From Desulfosporosinus fructosivorans (GTDB lineage: Bacteria > Bacillota > Desulfitobacteriia > Desulfitobacteriales > Desulfitobacteriaceae): a stretch of DNA of 64,000 nt. Below the pieces are notes generated by a model. The model had not been told where the DNA came from and made no database searches. It worked only from the letters and a program-made list of their open reading frames with translations. Below are positions 16,583-24,802 of the stretch, piece after piece. A program made the translations under genes and the position numbers. Location: contig NZ_SPQQ01000002.1 in the NCBI RefSeq assembly GCF_004766045.1, positions 1-64,000 on the forward strand, in the 5' to 3' direction. Positions within the stretch are counted from its first letter, which is position 1. Every line of letters begins with the position of its first letter.

Positions 16583-17704
16583 TCATTTAAATTTGTTTTT
16601 TAAATCTACAAGGTTCTCAATAATCTCATCCATATAAGCAACAAAGTTACTTTTATCTTCCGCAGTCATTATTTCTGGTAAATTATATCTATTGAAAATC
16701 TTTTCATGTGCGATCCTTATTTGGTCTTGAATACAAGATTTAATTGACAATAATTCATCTGAAACAACAAGGTAATCCATGAATATTTTTGGTGTTTTCA
16801 TATCCTTAATAACTGCTTCCGAAGGTTGATATTGACTTGTCTCTGTCGAAGTATTAATCTTTTCAACTTCAACTTTAACTTTAGGTTCGAGAGGAGGAGC
16901 TTCTTGCCCAGAGGACGATTTTTGCGAATCGTCTATCTCAACTTTATCTACTTTTGGTTTTGGTGTTTTTTGTTTCCTTTCTTGACGTTCTCTTATAGGT
17001 ACATTAATCTTCTTGTCTTCAGATTCTAAGATCTCTTTTCTTAAGACTTCAATGTCTGCTGTACCATTTTTAATTTGGTTCCCAATGTTGATCACATCTT
17101 GTTTAGAGATTATTTTTTCCTTGTTCAGGATTATGTTCTTAGCTTTGATTCCAAAAGTATCACCAATTATATTTAAGGCAACGGCATACTTACCATCTTC
17201 CCTGATCGTGCGTTCACTTACCTGATGTTCTTTGCCTATCCTTTCTGCTGTTTTGACTGTTGGGAATAGTTCATTCTTGGTTTCCCCTTCGCTTTCATTT
17301 TGCAGAGTGGCAGAATGTTCCACTCTGCTATTAAATTGATTAGCACCTGTACCTCCCCACTTATTCTTCTCATTCTCATATTGAAATCCTCTGAGATAAG
17401 CCTTCGTTTCATCGTTGATGTTACGTCTGGCAAACTGATGCTTAATGATCCAATCTAGAACATCTTCATGAGTGTTAAACTCCATCTCAGTTATTCTGAA
17501 CTCTAAATTATGTTTCGTACAGATGTTATGACGGTTGTGACCGTCAATTATGTATGTGGTCTCCGTAGTATTGTCTGTCCAAACTTTTAAAGATTCGGTA
17601 CATCCCTCCTCTAGGATAAGTTCTTCTAGTTTGGTGAACTCTTCTTGAGACAGAGGAGGGAGTAAGTCTCTAAACCGTTGATCAATATGTAATTCTATGT
17701 CCAT
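16583..17704 (-). CDS. ParB/Spo0J-like nuclease-fold protein
   Basis: 373 residues. The N-terminal domain (1-100) has the ParB-like layout ELILEEGCTESLKVW ... YIIDGHNRHNICTKHNLEF, with DGHNR in place of the GERR/GxxR box. A central HTH region includes ERIGKEHQVSERTIREDGKY. A low-complexity Lys/Pro/Glu linker (about 235-300) leads to a helical C-terminus. AGGAAGG lies 6 bases before the ATG. It is likely a DNA-binding regulator or partition-like factor of the mobile element. A truncated homologue lies directly upstream. Confidence 0.75.
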   Translation of the reverse strand: MDIELHIDQRFRDLLPPLSQEEFTKLEELILEEGCTESLKVWTDNTTETTYIIDGHNRHNICTKHNLEFRITEMEFNTHEDVLDWIIKHQFARRNINDETKAYLRGFQYENEKNKWGGTGANQFNSRVEHSATLQNESEGETKNELFPTVKTAERIGKEHQVSERTIREDGKYAVALNIIGDTFGIKAKNIILNKEKIISKQDVINIGNQIKNGTADIEVLRKEILESEDKKINVPIRERQERKQKTPKPKVDKVEIDDSQKSSSGQEAPPLEPKVKVEVEKINTSTETSQYQPSEAVIKDMKTPKIFMDYLVVSDELLSIKSCIQDQIRIAHEKIFNRYNLPEIMTAEDKSNFVAYMDEIIENLVDLKNKFK

Positions 17705-17718
17705 TAATTTCCTTCCTT

Positions 17719-18004
17719 CTAAATTACCATCTTCATTTCTCTACCTAACTGGGTATCCACCATCCAAGTGATCACTTCATCCTTGGTGTCGAAATCAAGT
17801 GTAAATGTATGGAACTCAATATTATGTTTCGTACAGATGTTGTAGCGGTTGTGACCATCTACAATATATCCATTCCAAATGGCTAGAGGATCTCTACAGC
17901 CGTCTGTGATTATGTTTTTCTCCAGTTGGTCAAATTCATCTGCGGTGAGATGTGGGAATAGATCCCGTAATTGCTCGTCAATGTTAAACTTTTGATTCGT
18001 TCAT
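17719..18004 (-). pseudogene. Frameshifted ParB-like N-terminal domain
   Basis: The minus strand reads KFNIDEQLRDLFPHLTADEF, DQLEKNIITDGCRDPLAIWN, GYIVDGHNRYNICTKHNIEF and stops at TAG (17719) after MKMVI. It parallels the first 95 residues of the next gene (DGHNRYNICTKHN against DGHNRHNICTKHN). No in-frame start exists; an ATG at 18004 would give MNESKFNIDE only if one A of a run of four were removed. So this is a duplicated ParB-like gene inactivated by a single-base insertion, and also shortened. Confidence 0.6.
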
Positions 18005-18248
18005 TCATTTATTTATTTCCTCCGTCTATGTTTATGCATTATACGTCTATGCACTTCTTACTGAAAGATAGTCTCTCTATGTACTCAATATCAGTATCCT
18101 ATGATCTCGCCTTGGACTTATTTGCATGTGAGTGTATCTCATCACCATTGATCATTTAACCACATAACTTCGCCAGGTTTGCTGAATAACTTTTTCCATT
18201 CATCACCTCCTTCAATAAGTTACACATTTCGCCGTAATCCCCCCCTTC

Positions 18249-18291
18249 AGTCTGTTGTTTCTACAAGTCTGTTGTTTCTACAAGTCCGTTG
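18249..18291. repeat. 17-bp direct repeats (2.5 copies), iteron-like
   Basis: AGTCTGTTGTTTCTACA occurs at 18249-18265 and again directly at 18266-18282, followed by the partial AGTCCGTTG (18283-18291). It lies just after the XRE regulator gene and before the ParB-like genes. Candidate partition site, replication iteron or regulator-binding site. Confidence 0.6.
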
Positions 18292-18318
18292 AATGCCTAT
18301 GACACATGATCATCTCCG

Positions 18319-19005
18319 CTATCTTTGTAAACTTTTTTGAGTCGCCACTGGTTTCATCTCTTTCCTGATTAATTCAACGAGATTATTCGTGAAAATGTCT
18401 GAATCAAACCCGCCATTGGTAGCTATTGACAATGCCCTTACAACCTTACTGAAAATATTTTGGTCAGCTTTTGAATCTAAGTTTATAATTTCTTCAAAGA
18501 AGTTTACTTTTGCTTCTGCTTCTAAAAGGGCTTTTTCGTAAGAGACAGATGTCACTCCATAGTTATCCTCTTGTTCTTTCATGCAATTTTCAATAATGCC
18601 ACTTAATCTGCCTTCAATTTTTTTAGTTAACATGGCTTTACTGAGTTTATATTTTCGGATTATGTAATCCGACTCATCGATAATTCTGTGATGACTAATA
18701 TACTTTTCACCTGTATCAGGGTCAGTAACTTCAGTTTCGATTTCTTCAACTTCTTTGTTAATTTTAACAATTCTCACCTTGGAATCCTCAATGTCGTCCA
18801 TTTTATCCTTAAGTAAAAAGCCTCTATAATCATTCGGAAGATTTTTATTGAGCCCAAAGTACTCAACCAATTTATTTAATACATCATCAGTAATTATCCT
18901 ATTACCCTTCTCGATTTGCCCAATTAATTGTTTACTAACGCCTATGGCGTCGGCTAACTCTTGCATACTGATTTTATAAATTTTCCTGAGCTCTCTTAAC
19001 ACCAT
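18319..19005 (-). CDS. XRE-family transcriptional regulator
   Basis: About 228 residues from the Met at 19005, which has GGGTG 6 bases upstream; a longer frame (to 19077) would cover the promoter. The N-terminal HTH_3 domain is clear: LRKIYKISMQELADAIGVSK, QLIGQIEKGNRIITDDVLNK. The C-terminal 150 residues are unfamiliar, with no peptidase motif. It probably represses the mobile element and itself through the operator at 19040-19059. Confidence 0.85.
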   Translation of the reverse strand: MVLRELRKIYKISMQELADAIGVSKQLIGQIEKGNRIITDDVLNKLVEYFGLNKNLPNDYRGFLLKDKMDDIEDSKVRIVKINKEVEEIETEVTDPDTGEKYISHHRIIDESDYIIRKYKLSKAMLTKKIEGRLSGIIENCMKEQEDNYGVTSVSYEKALLEAEAKVNFFEEIINLDSKADQNIFSKVVRALSIATNGGFDSDIFTNNLVELIRKEMKPVATQKSLQR

Positions 19006-19039
19006 TGTCATCACCCGTTTCTTGTTTACTTTTTGTCTA

Positions 19040-19074
19040 CAAGATATAATAACATCTTGGTGACTAATTGTCAA
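19040..19074 (-). promoter_or_regulatory. Promoter and operator of the XRE regulator
   Basis: On the minus strand TTGACA (19074-19069) and TATTAT (19051-19046) are separated by 17 bases, a strong sigma-A promoter. The palindrome CAAGAT-N8-ATCTTG (19040-19059) covers the -10 box, a good place for autorepression. Confidence 0.75.
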
Positions 19075-19268
19075 CAAAGGGTGTTTTTATAGTCCTTCGT
19101 GATTATAGGCTTGTCCATGAGGTCCTAATGGTAGGATAGCAATTTATAAATCCGACTGTTGTTAGAGAGATAATTAGACTATTTCTCTCAACATTAGAAC
19201 TTAAGCAACAGAAATTCTTGGGGAAACAACACACAGGACTAAACCTCTCTGATGGTCAATTTTCCCTG

Positions 19269-19312
19269 AAAAAAGCCCTCACAAGAGTTATGAAGACGCT
19301 GTGAGGGCTTTT
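19269..19312 (-). terminator. Intrinsic terminator after the Y-family polymerase gene
   Basis: AAAAGCCCTCAC (19271-19282) pairs with GTGAGGGCTTTT (19301-19312). The minus strand continues with a T-run, ending the polymerase transcript. The rest of the space between 19080 and 19423 shows nothing clear. Confidence 0.8.
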
Positions 19313-19423
19313 CTGAATCATCAGGATTATATTTTGTTTCTGAGAAACACCTGGGGATGTTACAAAGCCTCCAAGCACGTACAAAGCTAACAACTCATCC
19401 GTTACCTTAACTGGTTCATAAAG

Positions 19424-20686
19424 TTACAATAGACTACTCATCATCGGATATTCCTCATCATCCATTGTCCCTCCACTGCTGAAGCGAACTCCGCTATTCA
19501 AAAATGAAGATCTAAACACTGAACCATTACCAAACCTTGAACGTAAAGAATCAACGGCTTGATCCACTGCACGTTGCTTAACATAGTCTTTCTCGAATAA
19601 TGCTAACTGATAAAAATCATTCTGACATAGTTCGGAAACACGAACTCCTAAATGTCGAACAGGTTCACCTGTCCAAAGCTCATCAAACAATTCGCAAGCA
19701 ATTTCATGAATGGCGTTAGTACAATCAATTGCAGAGAGGATCTTCCTCTGGTGAGAACAAGAATAGAATTCATTAGTTTTTAGCGAAACAGATACCAACC
19801 TAGCACAATAACCTGATTGCCTTAACCTTGCGGATACTGTCTCGGTCAATGACAACAAGACCAAATGTGCAGCCCCTTTATCCTCTACATCAAAGGCAAT
19901 TGTTGTGGAGTTGCCAATGCCTTTAATCATGGGTCTGCGATTTTCTCTTACTGGACTGTACTCAATTCCGTTAGCGTAATTCCAGACGAGCATACCGTGG
20001 CTCATCAGAAATAATTTGATAAGCTTGGGGTCATAATTAGCAAGATCACCAATTGTAGTAATAGCTCTGCTCCTTAACTTCTTCGCAGTAGCCCGTCCAA
20101 CCATGAACAATTCTTCGATGGGTAAGACCCACATCTTTGTTGCAATTTCATCTGGGAAGATAGTATGAACCTTATCAGGTTTCTTTAATTCTGATGCCAT
20201 TTTAGCTAGGATTTTGTTCGTACTAATGCCGATATTAACAGTAAAACCTAGCTCATTCTTAATTCGATTTTTGATTGTATATGCCGTTTCAACTGGTTCT
20301 TTATATAGACATTGCATGTTGCTAAAGTCCACAAAATACTCATCTATTGAATACTGCTCGATTACAGGTGAATATTCACGGAGAATATCACCAAAGGCTT
20401 TAGAGCATTGCATATATAAAGAATAATTGGGTCTAACGATAATTAACTCTGGGCATTTTGCACTAGCACTGAAAATACTCTCACCTGTTTGAATATTAAA
20501 TTTCTTAGCAGGAATTGATTTTGTTAATACTATGCCATGACGAGTCACTGGATCTCCACCAATCACAGAAGGTACAGTTCTTAAGTCTAATGGATCACCA
20601 TGCTGAAGTCTGTGAACAGCCTCCCATGACAAATACGCAGAATTTACATCAATATGGAATATAATTCGTTGACTCATAAGAACCAT
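19424..20686 (-). CDS. Y-family DNA polymerase (UvrX/DinB-like)
   Basis: 420 residues; Met at codon 5 (20674) is an alternative start. The Y-family signatures are present: FHIDVNSAYLSWEA near the N-terminus (metal-binding Asp) and QYSIDEYFVDF near residue 115 (the SIDE motif). Helix-hairpin-helix-like LRSRAITTIGDLANYD follows, then the little-finger domain. Translesion synthesis during SOS. It follows a small Cys-rich protein gene by 21 bases, as do several phage and plasmid UvrX genes, and both are downstream of a LexA box. Confidence 0.9.
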   Translation of the reverse strand: MVLMSQRIIFHIDVNSAYLSWEAVHRLQHGDPLDLRTVPSVIGGDPVTRHGIVLTKSIPAKKFNIQTGESIFSASAKCPELIIVRPNYSLYMQCSKAFGDILREYSPVIEQYSIDEYFVDFSNMQCLYKEPVETAYTIKNRIKNELGFTVNIGISTNKILAKMASELKKPDKVHTIFPDEIATKMWVLPIEELFMVGRATAKKLRSRAITTIGDLANYDPKLIKLFLMSHGMLVWNYANGIEYSPVRENRRPMIKGIGNSTTIAFDVEDKGAAHLVLLSLTETVSARLRQSGYCARLVSVSLKTNEFYSCSHQRKILSAIDCTNAIHEIACELFDELWTGEPVRHLGVRVSELCQNDFYQLALFEKDYVKQRAVDQAVDSLRSRFGNGSVFRSSFLNSGVRFSSGGTMDDEEYPMMSSLL

Positions 20687-20707
20687 GATTCCATAATTAT
20701 TCTCATG

Positions 20708-20869
20708 TCAACCACACCTTGCCCAATCTCCAGTGATACATTCTGTGCATCCACCAGAACGTATGAGTTTGTTTTGGCACACTGGGCATTTGTCATGTTG
20801 TATTAACCATTGTTCACACGGTTCTAAGCAATAAGTCTTTCGTTTACAATCAATGCATATATCTATCAT
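20708..20869 (-). CDS. Small cysteine-rich zinc-binding protein
   Basis: About 53 residues from the Met at 20869 (GAGG about 8 bases upstream); a longer frame reaches 20890. Nine cysteines are arranged in pairs: CIDC, CLEPC, CPVC, and GGCTEC, consistent with one or two zinc knuckles. It is the first gene of the SOS-controlled pair with the polymerase. Its role is unknown, perhaps accessory to the polymerase. Confidence 0.6.
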   Translation of the reverse strand: MIDICIDCKRKTYCLEPCEQWLIQHDKCPVCQNKLIRSGGCTECITGDWARCG

Positions 20870-20906
20870 TTCATTCGCCTCACAGTACATATATTTGGTA
20901 CAAATA

Positions 20907-20949
20907 GAACATCTGTTCTTATTATAACCATCTTCTGTGATAATATCAA
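20907..20949 (-). promoter_or_regulatory. SOS promoter with LexA box
   Basis: On the minus strand TTGATA (20949-20944) and TATAAT (20926-20921) are separated by 17 bases. Immediately downstream is GAAC-ATCT-GTTC (20907-20918), matching the Gram-positive LexA/DinR pattern GAAC-N4-GTTC. It controls the Cys-rich protein and polymerase genes. Confidence 0.85.
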
Positions 20950-21005
20950 TAAAAAAACCCCTTAGAAGGCATCTCTCCCACAGGACAAATATTTTTCAGC
21001 CACAA

Positions 21006-21044
21006 AAAATACTCATCCTTTCTATGAAAGAGGATGAGTATTTT
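21006..21044. terminator. Bidirectional intrinsic terminator
   Basis: AAAATACTCATCCT (21006-21019) pairs with AGGATGAGTATTTT (21031-21044), with T-runs on both sides. It ends the integrase-side minus-strand transcript before the SOS promoter. Confidence 0.8.
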
Positions 21045-21118
21045 GCACTGTAACGCACACAAAGCACGTTCTAAGACGTTCAATTCAATGGGTGGGTATG
21101 AGTTTGCTTTAATATACG

Positions 21119-21303
21119 TTAAATGCCAGTTAGTGGGCTAAATTTTAGATGTTGCCTATCCACGCTCTCATTATCCAGTTGCAAGTAAACCTTTGTTACT
21201 TCTAAAGAGTAGTGACCCATAATACGACTTAGAGAATAAAGATCACCACCATTAAGCAAATAATATTGAGCAAAATTCGCCCTAATTCTGTATGGAAATT
21301 CAA
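21119..21303 (-). pseudogene. Duplicated C-terminal tail of a tyrosine recombinase
   Basis: Directly after the stop of the intact integrase the minus strand reads FEFPYRIRANFAQYYLLNGG, DLYSLSRIMGHYSLEVTKVY and ends LKFSPLTGI. It is closely similar to, but not identical with, the last 60 residues of the intact gene (LRANFAQYYLLNGGDILTLS). The order intact gene then second tail suggests replacement of one integrase by another through recombination. Confidence 0.8.
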
Positions 21304-21311
21304 ATGTGATT

Positions 21312-22283
21312 CTATCTAAGATTCAAACCATTTAACGGGCTGAACTTCTGATATTGTCGATTTACACTTTCATCATCGAATTGAAGATAAACCTTTGTAA
21401 CCTCCAAATTTGAATGTCCTAAGATTCTACTAAGAGTTAAAATATCTCCACCGTTCAAAAGGTAATATTGAGCAAAATTAGCACGCAATTTATGAGGATA
21501 TAATTCGATTTTTAACTCATTACCTATTTTTCTTAATGCCTTTTCATAGAGATTAATGGCTAGTAGCGTTCCCCTATTTGTTGGGAAAAGAAGATCATTG
21601 GTCATATAGCGATCTTTATATTTAAGCCATTGATTCAATTCTTTCTTCAACTTGGGAGAAAAGAAAACAGGACGTTCCTTTTTGTTCTTGGTGTATCGCA
21701 ATACGACAACTTGATTAGTTAAATTCACATCATCAACCTTTATTTCTAAACATTCAGAGATTCGACAGCCTGTATCCAAAATAACCAAGGTAATAATATA
21801 GTTCCTATACTCATTGAAAATAGTTTTATTAAAGGAATTTAGGATTGATTTAATTTCTTTTTCACTAAGCATTGCTTTAATACGTTCTGATCCTTTGAGC
21901 AGTTTAATTTTCAGCATAGGGTTTTTTTCAATTTCATCTTCATCCGCTAACCAATTGAAAAAAACCTTAATATTTCTGACATAATTATTGATAGTATTCA
22001 CGCTAATTGGTTTTCCGAAGTCAGTTCGAGCAGAAGGCTTATTATTCCCTTTCTCTTCCATGCAAGTATATTTTCCACGTTCTTGTAGAAATTTTACATA
22101 ATGCCGAATATGATTTTTTGTTACATCTTCAACATCATCAACCGTATGTTCTTTGACGAGATAGTTTGAAAATAATTTCAGAGTTGTTTCATAAGATTTT
22201 AGTGTCTTAGGGGAAAGATTTCGACTAGAACAATACAGCATATACTCTTCGATTTTCAGGTCAAAATTTGAATACTTTAACAT
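21312..22283 (-). CDS. Tyrosine recombinase / integrase
   Basis: About 323 residues from the Met at 22283, where GAGGAGG lies 5 bases upstream; the longer frame to 22337 has no such signal. An N-terminal SAM-like core-binding domain (about 1-110) precedes the catalytic domain. The catalytic Arg is in DTGCRISE, then HKLR, GHSN, and the nucleophile Tyr in TKVYLQ. It lies between spo0A and the mobile region, the usual place for the integrase of an integrated element. Confidence 0.9.
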   Translation of the reverse strand: MLKYSNFDLKIEEYMLYCSSRNLSPKTLKSYETTLKLFSNYLVKEHTVDDVEDVTKNHIRHYVKFLQERGKYTCMEEKGNNKPSARTDFGKPISVNTINNYVRNIKVFFNWLADEDEIEKNPMLKIKLLKGSERIKAMLSEKEIKSILNSFNKTIFNEYRNYIITLVILDTGCRISECLEIKVDDVNLTNQVVVLRYTKNKKERPVFFSPKLKKELNQWLKYKDRYMTNDLLFPTNRGTLLAINLYEKALRKIGNELKIELYPHKLRANFAQYYLLNGGDILTLSRILGHSNLEVTKVYLQFDDESVNRQYQKFSPLNGLNLR

Positions 22284-22346
22284 AATTGCCTCCTCATCAT
22301 ACCCATTAATGTATGAAGGAAAGCGTTTAGCGAACAAAAAGTTTAT

Positions 22347-22416
22347 GGGTTTTAATGAACCTTGTTTATAGCACTTTAAAGTACCATTTTTAAAAGTTCA
22401 TTGGTTTATAAAACCC
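22347..22416. repeat. Inverted repeats between integrase and spo0A
   Basis: GGGTTTTAATGAAC (22347-22360) is mirrored by GTTCATT (22396-22402) and TAAAACCC (22409-22416). The centre contains the 10-bp palindrome ACTTTAAAGT. It lies in the integrase leader close to the spo0A stop, so it may be part of an attachment region or an integrase operator. Confidence 0.45.
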
Positions 22417-22437
22417 TGCATCCGTTGGTACAAGCCC

Positions 22438-23238
22438 TTAGCTCACTTTACCCATTACTCTAAATTTATCAGCGAGAAGTGCAATGAATTCGGAGTTAGT
22501 GGGTTTTTGGCGTTCGATATCCATAGAATATCCAAAAATCCGTTTAAGCGTATCAGTATTTCCACGTTCCCACGCAAGCTCTATCGCATGACGAATTCCG
22601 CGTTCTACCCTACTTGGTGCAGTATCATGCTTTTTTGCGATGCCAGGATAAAGCTCCTTGGTTACCGCGCCTAATAAGGAAACATCCTCTACCACCATCA
22701 GAATTGCATCTCGAATATATTGGTAGCCCTTAACATGAGCAGGGATCCCAATTTGGTGCATCATCGTGGTCACTTCACTGAATAGATTGAGCCCACTTCC
22801 CACGGTAGTTATTACTGGACAGTCTGAAGAAGTAAACTGAACAGGAATGGATGACGACATATCCTCCATTAAAGAACGTATCCGTTTAGCAAGAAAATCA
22901 AGGTCAAATGGTTTCAAAATAAAGTAATCCACTCCGAGTGTCATAGCTTGATTCATCAAAGATTCCTGACCAAAAGCCGTTAACATGATAATTTTAGGAC
23001 GTATCATGGTTGCTCGGGCATTGATTCGTTCCAATACGCTTAAACCATCTAAATTTGGCATCACAGCGTCAAGAATAATCAAATCTGGTCCCTGGGTTTG
23101 AATAAGCTCCCAAGCTTCTAAACCATTATAAGCCACGCCAACTATGTTGAGATCTTCTTGACCTTGAAGATAGTTCTGTAACATTTGACAAAGGTTACGG
23201 TTATCATCTGCAACAATAATTTTAATTTCCTTACCCAT
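22438..23238 (-). CDS. spo0A: Stage 0 sporulation protein A (master regulator)
   Basis: 266 residues, the usual Spo0A length. The receiver domain (1-125) has the acidic pair Asp11-Asp12, the phospho-acceptor Asp57 in LDAVMP, and the Lys in LKPFD. The C-terminal effector domain carries the highly conserved SRVERGIRHAIELAW recognition region. It controls entry into sporulation by binding 0A boxes, two of which lie just upstream. The downstream side is the start of the mobile island. Confidence 0.97.
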   Translation of the reverse strand: MGKEIKIIVADDNRNLCQMLQNYLQGQEDLNIVGVAYNGLEAWELIQTQGPDLIILDAVMPNLDGLSVLERINARATMIRPKIIMLTAFGQESLMNQAMTLGVDYFILKPFDLDFLAKRIRSLMEDMSSSIPVQFTSSDCPVITTVGSGLNLFSEVTTMMHQIGIPAHVKGYQYIRDAILMVVEDVSLLGAVTKELYPGIAKKHDTAPSRVERGIRHAIELAWERGNTDTLKRIFGYSMDIERQKPTNSEFIALLADKFRVMGKVS

Positions 23239-23329
23239 TCGCCATCATCCTGCCTAACTGTATTCCGGTACATTTTATTCTCTTTAAGCAATTACATCGA
23301 CCGGTATCGTAATTATACGTTATGGACCT

Positions 23330-23336
23330 TGTCGAA
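23330..23336 (+). promoter_or_regulatory. 0A box
   Basis: TGTCGAA, a perfect match to the Spo0A-binding consensus, about 92 bases upstream of the spo0A start. Autoregulation is likely by analogy with other endospore formers. Confidence 0.55.
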
Positions 23337-23575
23337 ATCGTAATAAATATGAGGATTTCGTAAAGCTGTGCATACTTCGAAAAAGCCTATCTATAAGGGT
23401 TTATGGATATTATTGGAAATAATAATAGCGCAAATTCCACACATGTTCTTATGTGAAAGTAAAAAATAAGGAATTCACGTGAATTAAGTAAAATTTCAAT
23501 GCGATTCCGTATGGCATGGTTAAATAAAGTCATAATGAAGAAAGCCTAGATTTTAAAGAGGAATCACATATTTTT

Positions 23576-23582
23576 TGTCGAA
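23576..23582 (+). promoter_or_regulatory. 0A box
   Basis: A second TGTCGAA, 55 bases before the start of the plus-strand transporter lipoprotein gene. A 14-bp palindrome AATTCACGTGAATT lies at 23472-23485 between the two boxes. The divergent arrangement suggests that Spo0A could also act on the transporter operon. Confidence 0.45.
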
Positions 23583-23636
23583 ACTATTTAAATTAAGCTA
23601 CAGAATATAATTAGTATGAATAGGGGATCGAGATTA

Positions 23637-24620
23637 ATGAAAAAATCAAGTTATTGGCTTACTATTTTAAGTGTTGTTCTCAGTCTGACCATCGGTGTTT
23701 CCGGTTGCGCTACAACTAAGGCCCCTGATAATAATCAACCAACAAAAAGCTCAGTGAAAACTGTTAAAATTGGTGTATTGCCTATTGAAGATAATTTGCC
23801 GTTTTATGTTGCGGAAAAAGATGGCCTCTATGCCAAAGAAGGAGTTCAGGTTGAACTTATAAGCTTTGCGAGTGCCCTGGAACGAGATACCGCCTTACAA
23901 GCAGGACAAATCGATGGGGAAGTCGCAGATATGGTAGCCGTGGCTTTATTAAAGAAAATTGGTACTGATGTAAAGATTGCTTCAATCGGGCTCGGGGCAA
24001 CTCCCAATGAAGGGCGTTTTGCGATTTTAACGTCTCCCAAGTCAAATATTAAGGATCTGACTAGCTTAAAAGGTGCGACCCTAGGGATATCTCAGAACTC
24101 GATTATTGATTATGTCAGCGATCAAATGCTGCTGGATAAAGGAATCTTATTAAACGATGTCGTGAAGATGTCGATCCCTAAGATGCCTGTGCGCGTTGAC
24201 ATGTTGCTCTCGGACCAAATCAATGCCGCTTGTCTTCCTGACCCGTTAGCTTCGCTAGCTCAAGCCAAAGGGGCTCATCTAATTATCGATGATACTTACC
24301 GAAATATTTCCCAGACAGTTTTCTTATTTCGAACCCAAAGCATCAAGGATAACCCTGAAGGAATTAAAGCTACCATACGAGTTTATGGCACTGCTGGACA
24401 GGCGTTAAGTAAAAATCCCGATCAATATCGCGATTTATTTTTAGAAAAAGCTCAAATTCCAACTGATTTAAAAGAAAGTTATGAAACACCTACCTTCTCG
24501 AAACTTCAACTTCCAACCGAGGAAGAAGTCAATAGTGTAATGAAATGGATGGTCGATAAAAAGCTCATACCTCAAGCTTATGGCTATCAAGATTTAGTGG
24601 ATTCCACTCTTCTACCCTAA
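23637..24620 (+). CDS. ABC transporter substrate-binding lipoprotein (NitT/TauT type)
   Basis: About 327 residues from the Met at 23637 (AGGGG 10 bases upstream); a longer frame starts at 23616. The signal peptide ends in the lipobox VSGC. The mature protein has the NMT1/SsuA-like pattern KIGVLPIEDNLPFYVAEKDG and YAKEGVQVEL. It binds a small solute outside the membrane for the ATPase and permease encoded next. The substrate cannot be read from the sequence; sulfonate, nitrate, or a pyrimidine precursor are possible. Confidence 0.85.
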   Translation: MKKSSYWLTILSVVLSLTIGVSGCATTKAPDNNQPTKSSVKTVKIGVLPIEDNLPFYVAEKDGLYAKEGVQVELISFASALERDTALQAGQIDGEVADMVAVALLKKIGTDVKIASIGLGATPNEGRFAILTSPKSNIKDLTSLKGATLGISQNSIIDYVSDQMLLDKGILLNDVVKMSIPKMPVRVDMLLSDQINAACLPDPLASLAQAKGAHLIIDDTYRNISQTVFLFRTQSIKDNPEGIKATIRVYGTAGQALSKNPDQYRDLFLEKAQIPTDLKESYETPTFSKLQLPTEEEVNSVMKWMVDKKLIPQAYGYQDLVDSTLLP

Positions 24621-24702
24621 TCGTGGTTCGTGGTTCGTGGTTCGTGGTTCGTGGTTCGTGGTTCGTGGTTCGTGGTTCGTGGTTCGTGGTTCGTGGTTCG
24701 TG
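24621..24702 (+). repeat. Tandem heptamer repeat, about 12 copies
   Basis: TCGTGGT is repeated without error about 11.7 times, starting right after the lipoprotein stop codon. Perfect short tandem repeats of this kind usually vary in copy number by slippage. Confidence 0.95.
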
Positions 24703-24722
24703 TCTACTTTAAACCTTCCATT

Positions 24723-24756
24723 TCGAGTATTCGAGGTTCGAACCTCGAATACTCGA
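24723..24756. repeat. 34-bp perfect palindrome
   Basis: TCGAGTATTCGAGGTTC and its exact reverse complement are joined without a loop. It lies between the heptamer array and the ATPase ribosome binding site. It has no following T-run on the plus strand, so it is not a normal terminator but could weaken downstream expression. Confidence 0.9.
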
Positions 24757-24802
24757 GTCCGGTCTCTAATTTCCGATATCGATTATAAGGAGCGAATAAC
24801 CT

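Noticed and set aside
24621..24702. Possible CRISPR-like repeat array
   Set aside because: The repeats are 7 bases and contiguous with no spacers.
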